Shown here piece after piece: positions 50,202-58,304 of a DNA stretch of 64,000 bases. The translations under genes were made by a program, and so were the position numbers. Every line of letters starts with the position of its first letter. The stretch's first letter is position 1. This DNA is from Leucobacter sp042726155 (GTDB lineage Bacteria > Actinomycetota > Actinomycetes > Actinomycetales > Microbacteriaceae), in the NCBI RefSeq assembly GCF_042726155.1, contig NZ_JBHXHV010000003.1, positions 310,001-374,000 of the forward strand. Reading direction: 5' to 3'. The notes under the pieces were generated by a model. That model saw only the letters and a list, made by a program, of their open reading frames with translations. It was not told the DNA's origin and searched no databases.

Positions 50202-52007
50202 ATGGCACGTAGGAAGCAGCGGGTACCGGATACCCAGATAGCGTTCGACCTGTGGGGCGAATTCGAGACAGCAGAAGCGACGGAAGGAACAGCACATGCA
50301 CGATCAGGAGAGCCTCGCGAAACTGCAGCAGTCGTGGCCGGAGACGACGGACTATTTGCGTCGGGTTGGTCAGATCAACAACGATCTGATGGCGCTGCGG
50401 GAGATGGCGCAGCGGGACACGTACGAGTCGTCTCTGACGTGGCTGGATCGTCTCGCGGTCGGCGTGGCGGATCTGACGAGTCGGCCGAACGCGGCAGTAG
50501 TGATGCGGTTCCTGTTCGCACGTCAGATCGTGATTCGCACCGCGACGGAGGTTCCGGAGTACCTGGAGCTTCGGGAGGCATTCGACCAGGAACAGACGGA
50601 GGAGTACGGGGAGGAGTCGTCCGCCAGGGAGCACCTGCTGGAGAGCCCAACGCTGACGTTTTGGGCGTCACTGGATCAGGCGATGTGGGAGCTTCCCGAG
50701 CTGCAGGAATCGTTGATGGGCTGGGCGCTGGAGACGGCGACCCGTCACGACTACACGGGGCCGGCGTTGACGTTGACGCAGGCGATAATCCTGCTCAACG
50801 TGTGCCTGTTCCTGGAGCAGGAACCGGAGCAGTCTCCCGGGTGGGCGGTGGAGTGTCTGCGGTCCGCACTCTCCAGCGACTTCTTCGAGAAGGCCGCGAA
50901 CCCTCAGCCGTAGAGCTTGACGAGCTGAGCCGCTTCCCCGGTTGGGGTGCGACGCCGGAATTGTTCGATCCGACGTCGACGAAGTACTCGGCGGATCGGG
51001 ACGCGCTGCAGGAACTGTGGGGCGACACGGAGTGGGCTGCTGCGCGCCGCACGGTGCTGAACGCCCACTACACGCACACTGAGTACGTCTCAGCGATGTG
51101 GAACGCGGCCGACCGTCTCGGTGTGCCGTCGGACGCTCACGTGCTGGAGCCAGGCTGCGGGACGGGCAATTTCATTGCGCAAGCCCGCCCGGGCCAGCAA
51201 GTTACGGGCGTTGAGCTCGACCCGACCACGGCCGACGTCGCGCGCTTGTTGCATCCGGCGGCAAACATCAGGAACGAATCGTTTGGCGACACGTTCCTTG
51301 ACCATGATGGGTACGACCTGGCGATCGGCAACGTCCCGTTCGCGCAGACACGGCTCTACGATCCGGCCTATAACGAGGCTCGACTGAGTCTCCACAATCA
51401 CTTCATCGTGAAGTCGCTGCGGCAGACGAAACCGGGCGGCATCGTCATGGTGATGTCGTCGCGGTGGACGATGGACGCCAAGAGCGAGCGATCGCGGCGA
51501 GAGATCGCGAAGCATGGGGAGCTGCTCGGGGCAGTCCGAATGCCTCGCGGCGCGCATGGTGAGATTGCCGGCACCGACGCGACCATTGACGTGCTCGTCC
51601 TGCGCCGACATTTGGGCGAACCTCCTGCGACTGACCCGGCGTGGTTGCAGACGGTCGACGTCGACGGTAGCGCGGGCGCGGCCGCGATCAATTCGTACTT
51701 CGAGGATCACCTGGCGCTCGTCTCCACGATCCGCGATCGAGTGGAAGCTACGGACGTTGACTCTGCGAGGCAGACTATTGCGCTCGAGTGGCTGAAGCGC
51801 TGGAACCAGGACCAGTCGGATTACCAAGCACCTGAGCTGCCCGCTGTTCCGGCAACCTGGCCGAATCATCCCGCCGTCGTTATCGCCCAGCAGGATCGTG
51901 CTGCCTTAGCTCCCCCGCACAGGAATCCCTGGGACGGAACGTGGCCCCACGCTCAGGGTGGGCAGGAGCCTGGCGGTCCTGCCCACGGGCCCAGCATCGG
52001 CTTCTAG
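50202..52007 (+). CDS. N6-adenine-type DNA methyltransferase domain protein, start uncertain
   Basis: The C-terminal 380 residues are clear: a SRFPGWGATPELFD entry, HYTHTEYVSAMW, the S-adenosylmethionine loop VLEPGCGTGNFIAQA, and the catalytic IGNVPFAQT (NPPF-type), as in the methylase part of large methylase-helicase proteins of elements. The helicase part normally following is absent. The same frame stays open from ATG 50202, giving MARRKQRVPDTQIAFDLWG, but 50296-50913 in this frame is Gly/Ser/Asp-rich and coincides with a well-formed gene in another frame. So either the methylase starts at GTG 50853 (or 50841), or a 601-residue product with a disordered linker is dual-coded. Confidence 0.65.
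   Translation: MARRKQRVPDTQIAFDLWGEFETAEATEGTAHARSGEPRETAAVVAGDDGLFASGWSDQQRSDGAAGDGAAGHVRVVSDVAGSSRGRRGGSDESAERGSSDAVPVRTSDRDSHRDGGSGVPGASGGIRPGTDGGVRGGVVRQGAPAGEPNADVLGVTGSGDVGASRAAGIVDGLGAGDGDPSRLHGAGVDVDAGDNPAQRVPVPGAGTGAVSRVGGGVSAVRTLQRLLREGREPSAVELDELSRFPGWGATPELFDPTSTKYSADRDALQELWGDTEWAAARRTVLNAHYTHTEYVSAMWNAADRLGVPSDAHVLEPGCGTGNFIAQARPGQQVTGVELDPTTADVARLLHPAANIRNESFGDTFLDHDGYDLAIGNVPFAQTRLYDPAYNEARLSLHNHFIVKSLRQTKPGGIVMVMSSRWTMDAKSERSRREIAKHGELLGAVRMPRGAHGEIAGTDATIDVLVLRRHLGEPPATDPAWLQTVDVDGSAGAAAINSYFEDHLALVSTIRDRVEATDVDSARQTIALEWLKRWNQDQSDYQAPELPAVPATWPNHPAVVIAQQDRAALAPPHRNPWDGTWPHAQGGQEPGGPAHGPSIGF
50296..50913 (+). CDS. Hypothetical 205-residue protein nested in the methylase frame
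   Basis: This frame has high G/C at third positions, a normal helical protein composition and a good ribosome site (GGAAGGAACAGC before ATG 50296), so it is very likely translated. The protein has no membrane segments beyond a moderate hydrophobic helix (TQAIILLNVCLFL), and many acidic residues. It is in the +1 frame relative to the surrounding methylase frame and overlaps its N-terminal part completely, or its first 60 bases if the methylase starts at 50853. No family recognised; it may be an anti-restriction or methylase partner. Confidence 0.6.
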   Translation: MHDQESLAKLQQSWPETTDYLRRVGQINNDLMALREMAQRDTYESSLTWLDRLAVGVADLTSRPNAAVVMRFLFARQIVIRTATEVPEYLELREAFDQEQTEEYGEESSAREHLLESPTLTFWASLDQAMWELPELQESLMGWALETATRHDYTGPALTLTQAIILLNVCLFLEQEPEQSPGWAVECLRSALSSDFFEKAANPQP

Positions 52008-52022
52008 CGTTACTGGGCTGCC

Positions 52023-55000
52023 TTACGGCTGCCCGTAGCCGGGTGAGCTGCTTTGTGCAGGCTCGTATTCGGGCGTCGACGTGGTACTCACCACGGTGGG
52101 TTGCGGCTGGTATTGCGGGGTGACGCGGAGTGCCGCTGCGGCGATTTGACGATCGCGCTCACGGTTCCGGGCATGAGCGTGCTCGCGGCCGAGCGGCTCG
52201 TCAGTGTCGACGCCGTAAAGGTCACGGAAGCAGGCCACGGTAACGGCGCGTTGACGCCACTCAGATTCAGCACCTGGCAGCACATTACCGAGCGCTTTCA
52301 GCCAGGGCTCTTCATCGGCGATCGCGCGGTCGACGAGCAGTTCCGCCCGGAGCTGTATCGCGAGCTCACGATCTTTCAGTGCCTCGGCAAAGTCTGGATC
52401 TCCAAAGTCCGGGGCGACTTCGATGAGGCCGGCGACATAATGAGCTGCGGTCGCGCTGCGGAGATCTTCGGGGGCAGTGAGCGCGTCCGGGTCGAGGCCG
52501 TATTGGGTACGCAACAGGTGAGCGAGTCGGGCGGCGACGTCGCGGGTGCTCCCCCGGTCCATGCGCTCCAACGCACCGCGCACCGCGTCCTCGAGTGAGG
52601 TGTCGGCCGCGCCTTCCAGTGCGGTGAGCATTCGGCCGAGCTTCAGGTCGGAGCGGGTCTCGTTGGCGGTGATTCCGAACGGTTTCAGGAGTGGTGCGAA
52701 TCTGCCGTAGACCTCGTGCTCGCGCAGATCTTCGAGGTGCGTGTTCAGTCGGTAGTGCAAGACCGCGAGCACGTCGCGCGCGCCGTCGAGATCTCGACTG
52801 GCGAGCAGCTCGGTGATGGTGCCCGGGACGTCGCGGCCGCGCGATTCCAGTCGGAGCAGGTTCGCAAGTACGGGACCTAGGTACGGGGAGTCTGGCGACT
52901 TCGGGTCAACGAGGTTAAGGCGTGCGAGCACGGGGATGTATTCGCGTTCGAGCTGGTCAGCGGTGAGGGTCTGGTACTCGGCCGCGAGCTGCCGGATCGA
53001 CCCGATGCGTTCGGCTTCGTCGTGCAGTGTGTCGTGTGCTGCAATGTCGCCTCCTTTCTTCATGACGACGTGTTCGAGGGTTTCGCGCCAGGTGCGCGAC
53101 ATGCCGAGCGCTGCGGGGTCGCCCATCTCGCCGTTTTCGTCGACTACGACATAGGCCCGGTTCGATTGCTTGCCGCGCGTCATGGCGACATAGAACGTCT
53201 CCCGTGAGGCGCTCGAATCGACGATGGTGTGGGCTGTGTCCACGGTTCGCCCCTGGGAACGGTGAGCGGTGGTCGCATAAGCGAGCTGCACGTGCTCCCG
53301 GCAGTAGTCGGCGGGCAGGGTGACGTACTCCTCGCCCGCGACAGCGACGATGTCGCCGGAGTCGGGATTGATGCCGGCGACAATCCACTCGTCGTTGTTT
53401 TTCACCCAGCGGTCGTGGTCGGTGCGGAGCGTGCGCGCGTTCTGCCGGGTCACGATGCGATCACCTGGTGACGCAGCGCCGGAGGTGATCACCGCTTCCT
53501 GGGTTGCGTCGACGGCACCCTGCTGGATGCGCCAAGTGCGGGCGATGTCATTGAGCCGTTCGACCATCTCGTTGGTGGGCGCGATCAAGAGCGATACGAG
53601 GGTCGCGTCGCCTGCAGCGTTGAGTGTGGCTTCGTCCTGCTTCCACGCGTCGACCGCTTCGGCGATGATGTTTTCGTCGAGACCGGCCGAGACGCGGCCG
53701 TGCTCAATGTATGGGTCGAGGCCGGCTGTTTTGCCGAGTCGGAGCAGCTTCGAAGCATCACCTTCCCATTCGGCTTTGAATCGGTGGAGGTTGACGAGCT
53801 CGGGAACGTCGGGGCGCGCTGATGCGAGCAGCCCGAATGCGCCGCCGGCGTCGACGGCTGCGAGTTGCGCCCAGTCCCCTACAAGCAGGAGCTTTGCGCC
53901 GGCCGCGTCGACCTGTGCTCGGATCGCATCGAGCGCGAGTGTGCCCCCGATGGAGGCTTCGTCGACGATCATCAGTTCACCGGGGCGAAGCCGATAGTCG
54001 ATGCCGTCTTTCGAATCGGTGCCGCGCGCTGTTTCGTGGAGCCACTTCGCGGTGTTCTCGGTTTGGATACCGAGAGATTCCGCGAGCACTTCCGCTGCGC
54101 GCGCGGTCGGGGCGAGCCCGCGCACACTCCCCTCCCCGAACTGGTGCTCCCAGATCTCGCGAAGCTTTTCGAGGCTGGTGGTTTTACCTGCTCCGGCCGG
54201 GCCGACGAGCACGTCGACCTGGCGGCCACTGGTAGCGATGTTTTCCACGGCTGCTGCCTGGTCATTGGACAGAATTCGCCCTTCGGTTCCTGTGGGTTGA
54301 GAGATAAGGTGGCTGGTGATCGCCTGCTCGATGGATATCCCTATATCTATTCGCTCCCCAGCTTTGAGCAGGCGATCCTCTGCGTCCCACACCTCGCGGG
54401 TTGTAAACAGGTCGCGTGCTTCGGGCTGGAACATGTCTTCACCGTCTGCGGTGTGAAACCGGTACGGGGTGTGCAGTTCGTTCTTCGGTGTGAGCGGAAT
54501 CGCTTGAGAGAGCACGAGTTCGACCACGCGCTTGACGGCCTGGTTCCGATCGTTCGGGGATCGGAATCTCCAGCCAGCGATCGCGCGCAGTACCGCGGTC
54601 TCGGCATTTCGTCGCCCCCAGGTCGCGCGCGAGGTGGCGAGGGAGTGGAGCGCATATTCGGCCGCGTCGCGCGCGGCGTCATCGTTGACGTCGTCCTGCC
54701 GGAAGGACCACAGGGGCAGGTCGTCGGTTCTCGTGACCGCGGCTTCCCGCAGTCGGTCCGCGAACATGAACGAGTCGCCGACGTGCGGGCGGGCGCGGTG
54801 CCGCCAGTTCTGGGTGAGATCGCGCAACGAGCGAACCTTCTTCGCGGTGCGCGTTGTGAGCGTGGATTGCTGACGCATCTTGATGATGGTGCGGTCAGAG
54901 GGTCGACGACCGTGCTTTTCTACGTACTTGGCGATCTCGCGGTCGACGTGCTCATTGATCTGCTTCGACCGGGTGGAGTACTCGTCGACGAGTGATTTAG

Positions 55001-55970
55001 GAACGCCGTCGATTTGCCACTTCACCGAGCCAGGATTCGTGCCTGACGCGATCGCGAATTGATGACGAGCTGCTGGCGTATCCGGCCGTTGCTCATCTTG
55101 TAGCCACTCGTAATAGCGTTCCGGCTTCTCGAGCACGTCTTGGACGGTCCACTCGACGCCGAGGCGGGTGGAGAGTTCGTCCATGAGCACGCCGTCGTAG
55201 TAGGCGCCCGCTGTGGCGACGCCGGGCATGAGGGACCAGCGGGAGTCGATGGTGCGCCAACGCCCGTCCTCGCCTTGGACACGGTTCGAGACGAGCATGT
55301 GGGTGTGGAGTTGCGGGTCTCCGTCGCGGGAGTCCCAATGATCGAACATAGCGGCGGTGATCCCGAGCACGTGCGTCTGTGCGACCCCGTCAGCTCCGGT
55401 GCGTGTGCGAACGATGTCGGTTTCGAGTTTCTCGATAGTCGCTTGAATAGCGGCATGGTGGGCCTGCCGGATTGCGTCTTTCAGTTCCGGGTCGGCGAGA
55501 GCCCACCACGAGCTCACGCTCTTGGGCGGGGAGAACACGAACTCGAACCCGGCCACTGATTGCTTCTCTGGGGTGTTGGTGACTTCTTCTCGAATTGCGT
55601 CCCCCAGTGCCTCGAACTCGGCGGGAGTCAGTGACTGGTTTTCAGGGTCGGTCGCCGCTGCACGAATCTTCTGCTCGATGCGGCGCTCAAGCGGGAGCAA
55701 GGTCGTGTACTTGCGGCCGAGCTGCGTTCCGGTGATGGGGTGAACCCCCTCACCAAACAGAGCAGCCAGTTGCCCTTCCACGACCTGGTCGCGCGGAGAC
55801 AAATCAAGCGCGGCACGGCCGGCACCGGCCCACGTCCCCGGGGGCGTGCCGTTCGCCATGTAGTACGCCGCTTTCCCTTCGGCGCGGTCGATAGCGTGCT
55901 CGGTCGAGACCGAATTCATGAGGTATCCCCACGCGTCACGGGACGCACCGATGAGGGTGACCGTTAGCAC
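52023..55970 (-). CDS. traA: MobF relaxase/helicase (TraA-like)
   Basis: The 1,315-residue protein nicks one strand at the transfer origin, stays attached, and unwinds the DNA. The TrwC relaxase domain (about 1-310) has a Tyr pair at 36-37 in KAAYYMANGTPPG and the three-histidine metal site HWDSRDGDPQLHTH (His 211, 222, 224). The helicase of RecD/TraI type has Walker A VGPAGAGKTTS (about 590), Walker B MIVDEAS (about 670) and TAHRSQGRTVD (about 905). The C-terminal 300 residues are helical and Pro/Ser-rich at the end. GTG 55970 overlaps the upstream stop by seven bases. The gene runs opposite to the T4SS operon. Confidence 0.92.
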   Translation of the reverse strand: MLTVTLIGASRDAWGYLMNSVSTEHAIDRAEGKAAYYMANGTPPGTWAGAGRAALDLSPRDQVVEGQLAALFGEGVHPITGTQLGRKYTTLLPLERRIEQKIRAAATDPENQSLTPAEFEALGDAIREEVTNTPEKQSVAGFEFVFSPPKSVSSWWALADPELKDAIRQAHHAAIQATIEKLETDIVRTRTGADGVAQTHVLGITAAMFDHWDSRDGDPQLHTHMLVSNRVQGEDGRWRTIDSRWSLMPGVATAGAYYDGVLMDELSTRLGVEWTVQDVLEKPERYYEWLQDEQRPDTPAARHQFAIASGTNPGSVKWQIDGVPKSLVDEYSTRSKQINEHVDREIAKYVEKHGRRPSDRTIIKMRQQSTLTTRTAKKVRSLRDLTQNWRHRARPHVGDSFMFADRLREAAVTRTDDLPLWSFRQDDVNDDAARDAAEYALHSLATSRATWGRRNAETAVLRAIAGWRFRSPNDRNQAVKRVVELVLSQAIPLTPKNELHTPYRFHTADGEDMFQPEARDLFTTREVWDAEDRLLKAGERIDIGISIEQAITSHLISQPTGTEGRILSNDQAAAVENIATSGRQVDVLVGPAGAGKTTSLEKLREIWEHQFGEGSVRGLAPTARAAEVLAESLGIQTENTAKWLHETARGTDSKDGIDYRLRPGELMIVDEASIGGTLALDAIRAQVDAAGAKLLLVGDWAQLAAVDAGGAFGLLASARPDVPELVNLHRFKAEWEGDASKLLRLGKTAGLDPYIEHGRVSAGLDENIIAEAVDAWKQDEATLNAAGDATLVSLLIAPTNEMVERLNDIARTWRIQQGAVDATQEAVITSGAASPGDRIVTRQNARTLRTDHDRWVKNNDEWIVAGINPDSGDIVAVAGEEYVTLPADYCREHVQLAYATTAHRSQGRTVDTAHTIVDSSASRETFYVAMTRGKQSNRAYVVVDENGEMGDPAALGMSRTWRETLEHVVMKKGGDIAAHDTLHDEAERIGSIRQLAAEYQTLTADQLEREYIPVLARLNLVDPKSPDSPYLGPVLANLLRLESRGRDVPGTITELLASRDLDGARDVLAVLHYRLNTHLEDLREHEVYGRFAPLLKPFGITANETRSDLKLGRMLTALEGAADTSLEDAVRGALERMDRGSTRDVAARLAHLLRTQYGLDPDALTAPEDLRSATAAHYVAGLIEVAPDFGDPDFAEALKDRELAIQLRAELLVDRAIADEEPWLKALGNVLPGAESEWRQRAVTVACFRDLYGVDTDEPLGREHAHARNRERDRQIAAAALRVTPQYQPQPTVVSTTSTPEYEPAQSSSPGYGQP

Positions 55971-56674
55971 GCGTCTACTGCACTGTCGAGGGCCAGTGCC
56001 ACCCATTTGTCGACGGCATCGACGTTGCCATCCTTTTGCGCTCGAACTGCGCGCTGCAGCGCCGAGCGGGTGGCGCGTGAATGGCTGCTATCCCCACGCA
56101 GGAATGAGAGTTCGATAGCGGGGGTCATACCGCGGACGAGCGCGAGCATTCGTCGTTCGTCAGCTGAGGCTGGCTTCTCTCCGGCAACAATGAGGGTCGC
56201 TTCGGCTGTGATTTGCGCTCGCAACGATGCGTTCCAGCGGTTGGTGGTGCGCTGGTACTCATCTGCGAGGTGCGATGCGAGGATCTCGAACTGTTCACGG
56301 TGCTGATCGCGCCGCTTTCGCAGCAGAGACTCGACGAGCTCTGAGAGTCGGTAGACAGCCTGGCCCTCCTCGGATTCCTCCCACGCTCCCATCGCTGCAA
56401 GTTCTTCCTCGATTTGTCGGTCGAACGCCTCTTGATCTGCTTCCCCAAGGGGTTCTGGTGCGCCGTCCGCGCCCCGATTGTCACCCATTGGCTCGATGAC
56501 AATTGCTCGTCGGTCTTCACGGCCGACTGTATTCAAGAGGTCCATCAGCACTTGGGGTGGCCCACCGATCCATCGGTCATAGGCGAGCTCCGTAAGCTCC
56601 CAAATTTGTTCGACGATTTCTCGCGACACAGTGACGTCGACGCCGGTGATCGGGTTCGGGGTGTTATCGGACAT
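55964..56674 (-). CDS. Relaxase-operon accessory protein
   Basis: A soluble 236-residue protein with a helical N-terminus (VSREIVEQIWELTELAYDRWIGG), an acidic middle and a basic C-terminal helix bundle. It overlaps the relaxase start by seven bases, so it is probably needed with it, for example as an auxiliary DNA-binding relaxosome protein of MobC type. No helix-turn-helix or ribbon motif is clear. Not recognised. Confidence 0.6.
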   Translation of the reverse strand: MSDNTPNPITGVDVTVSREIVEQIWELTELAYDRWIGGPPQVLMDLLNTVGREDRRAIVIEPMGDNRGADGAPEPLGEADQEAFDRQIEEELAAMGAWEESEEGQAVYRLSELVESLLRKRRDQHREQFEILASHLADEYQRTTNRWNASLRAQITAEATLIVAGEKPASADERRMLALVRGMTPAIELSFLRGDSSHSRATRSALQRAVRAQKDGNVDAVDKWVALALDSAVDAC

Positions 56675-56677
56675 TAG

Positions 56678-57172
56678 TCATCCTTCGTTTTGTTGGGTCG
56701 CACGCTGGGCGCGCTTTCGGCAGGTGGCCCCGCAGTAGGTGCGGCGTCGGGTCTTTCCGGGCGGCAGTGGGATGTGGCACCAGGTGCAGAACAGCGTTGA
56801 TAGGTCGCTGTCTTTGCGGTGGGCGCGCTTTCGGCACCGGGCTGAGCAGTACATGTGGACGCGACTATGGGGGTCTGGGAGGAACACGTTGTTGCAGCGT
56901 GGCGCAGCGCACGAGTAGAGCAGCATCCCGGCGAGGACCTCTGTGCGTTGCTGCCGGGATTGCTCGACGAGTCGCCGACATTCCGTGCTGCAGTACTTCC
57001 GCTGCTTCGTCGGCGTGATGAACGTCTGCTCGCACCCTGGCCGCGCACACATAGTGCGCCACCCATCGCCCCCGTCGACCGGGGCTGCCGGGTGTGCCAA
57101 TCCGCGAGAACGACGTATCTGAGCCTCGAACGCTCGTTGGCTTGCGGACTTCATGAGCGCCCCGCGATCCAT
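56678..57172 (-). CDS. Triple zinc-ribbon protein
   Basis: The 164-residue protein consists almost only of three Cys-rich repeats: CARPGCEQTF...YCSTEC, CAAPRCNNVF...YCSARC and CTWCHIPLP...YCGATC, each followed by RKR/RR basic residues. Each repeat has the pattern C-x2-4-C plus Y-C-x3-C, so each should bind one zinc. The basic tails suggest nucleic acid binding. ATG 57172 follows GGAG; the open frame upstream is unlikely. It sits four bases before the accessory gene of the relaxase operon and could recognise the transfer origin. Confidence 0.65.
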   Translation of the reverse strand: MDRGALMKSASQRAFEAQIRRSRGLAHPAAPVDGGDGWRTMCARPGCEQTFITPTKQRKYCSTECRRLVEQSRQQRTEVLAGMLLYSCAAPRCNNVFLPDPHSRVHMYCSARCRKRAHRKDSDLSTLFCTWCHIPLPPGKTRRRTYCGATCRKRAQRATQQNEG

Positions 57173-57262
57173 TTGCTGGCTCCACCGCGCATAACCCAGG
57201 TGAGGGACATATCTGAGAAGCCGAGCGCCGCCCTCCCGCTCACCGGAGATTGGAGATCTCGA

Positions 57263-57424
57263 ATGAACGACATCAACCAGTACGTAGAAATCGCCCGCAC
57301 GGTGCTGGGAGCAGTGCGCCTTGCCGCCGATGTATTGCGGTTGGTCGCCTTGAGCGAATTCATGAGGAAACGCCGACCCGGACGCCACGCGAGGACGCGT
57401 CGAGGGAAGCACCGCGATTCGTAG
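57263..57424 (+). CDS. Small basic protein, 53 residues
   Basis: ATG 57263 has GGAG eight bases upstream. The product is MNDINQYVEIARTV... with a hydrophobic helix and a very basic tail (RKRRPGRHARTRRGKHR). It overlaps the 3' end of a leftward gene on the other strand by 65 bases. Real but small; function unknown. Confidence 0.4.
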   Translation: MNDINQYVEIARTVLGAVRLAADVLRLVALSEFMRKRRPGRHARTRRGKHRDS

Positions 57425-57668
57425 TCACGGTCGATGTCGCCGACGAGTTGTAGCTCTCCACGGGTTCGGGCTCTGCTCTGAGCTGCATCGGAGGCCGATC
57501 TTCGTCAACGTACGAGTCGATCCGGTCTCCTTGGCCGAGCGAAACACGACGGATCGCTTCATCGTTGGATCTCGCGTACACGAGATCGGTAACGACGGTC
57601 ACCAGGTGAGAGGTGACAATGAACGGCCGCTCATCACTTCGGCGGATCATTGTTATGTCTGCAGTCAC
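57360..57668 (-). CDS. Hypothetical 102-residue protein
   Basis: A polar protein (starts MTADITMIRRSDERPFIV) with a short alpha/beta pattern DLVYARSNDEAIRRVSLGQGDRIDSYVDED resembling YARSNDEAIRRV-type small element proteins, and a Ser-rich disordered tail. The start overlaps the upstream stop by four bases (ATGA). No known family. Confidence 0.5.
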   Translation of the reverse strand: MTADITMIRRSDERPFIVTSHLVTVVTDLVYARSNDEAIRRVSLGQGDRIDSYVDEDRPPMQLRAEPEPVESYNSSATSTVTTNRGASLDASSRGVRVGVSS

Positions 57669-57997
57669 GCCTCCCCCTTCGGGTCGACGATCTTGTAGGC
57701 CCTACCCTCTTGACGGATCGTCGGCCAGAAACCTCCCTCAGCGACGAGGACCCCCTCGGCTTGAAGCACATCGACACATGCATCGAGGTATTCGAGCACC
57801 TTCCTCGCGTTTGGCGAGTGGTAGTTCTCTGGCGCTGAAGGGTCGTCGCGGGTGAAGTACATCTCAGCCGCTGCGCTTTCGAGGATCGAGAAGGGGACCT
57901 CAATTGTCACGGTTGGCTCGGCGTCGATTTCCTCCTGGGTGAAACTACGCGCCACACCACTCGGGTTCTGCCCTTTTTTGCCCTGGCTGTTTTCCAT
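57665..57997 (-). CDS. Hypothetical 110-residue acidic protein
   Basis: An acidic protein with SILESAAAEMYFTRDDPSAPENY and KVLEYLDACVDVLQAEGVL. It overlaps the following leftward gene by four bases. It may be a small regulator or anti-restriction-type acidic protein; no motif decides this. The 308-base region to its right is noncoding and hairpin-rich. Confidence 0.5.
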   Translation of the reverse strand: MENSQGKKGQNPSGVARSFTQEEIDAEPTVTIEVPFSILESAAAEMYFTRDDPSAPENYHSPNARKVLEYLDACVDVLQAEGVLVAEGGFWPTIRQEGRAYKIVDPKGEA

Positions 57998-58304
57998 TCA
58001 TGGCCTCCATTTCGCGTCGGGTGGGTACCCGATCACTACTGAGATGCGCGGCCGCGCGCACCTCGTGTCACGGAACGCGGGACGCACAAACCCTCGAATG
58101 CCAGTGGTGTAAGGAGAAGTTCCGGCGAAACGCAGTGGAGCCGGAACAAGCAGCGTCTGCGCTGCGATAGAAGAACTGGGCAAGTACTGCCCGGGGTTAT
58201 TGCTGCTGTGCAGACACGAGCAGTTGATCTGCGCATGGTGAGGTGTAGCGGGCAAAAGATCGGAGGGGGCTCTTCCCCCTCCTAGTGCGCGGCCGACCCG
58301 TTCG
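57998..58304. other. Noncoding hairpin cluster, candidate oriT
   Basis: No gene is seen here. Four dyads follow in a row: GTTCCGGC/GCCGGAAC (58119-58126, 58140-58147), GCAGCG/CGCTGC (58150-58155, 58160-58165), GGGCA/TGCCC (58178-58182, 58188-58192) and GGAGGGGG/CCCCCTCC (58262-58269, 58275-58282). The region lies between divergent genes, near the relaxase operon, and must hold both promoters. A nic site with hairpins, as in other MobF systems, is a reasonable candidate; the exact site cannot be set. Confidence 0.4.
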
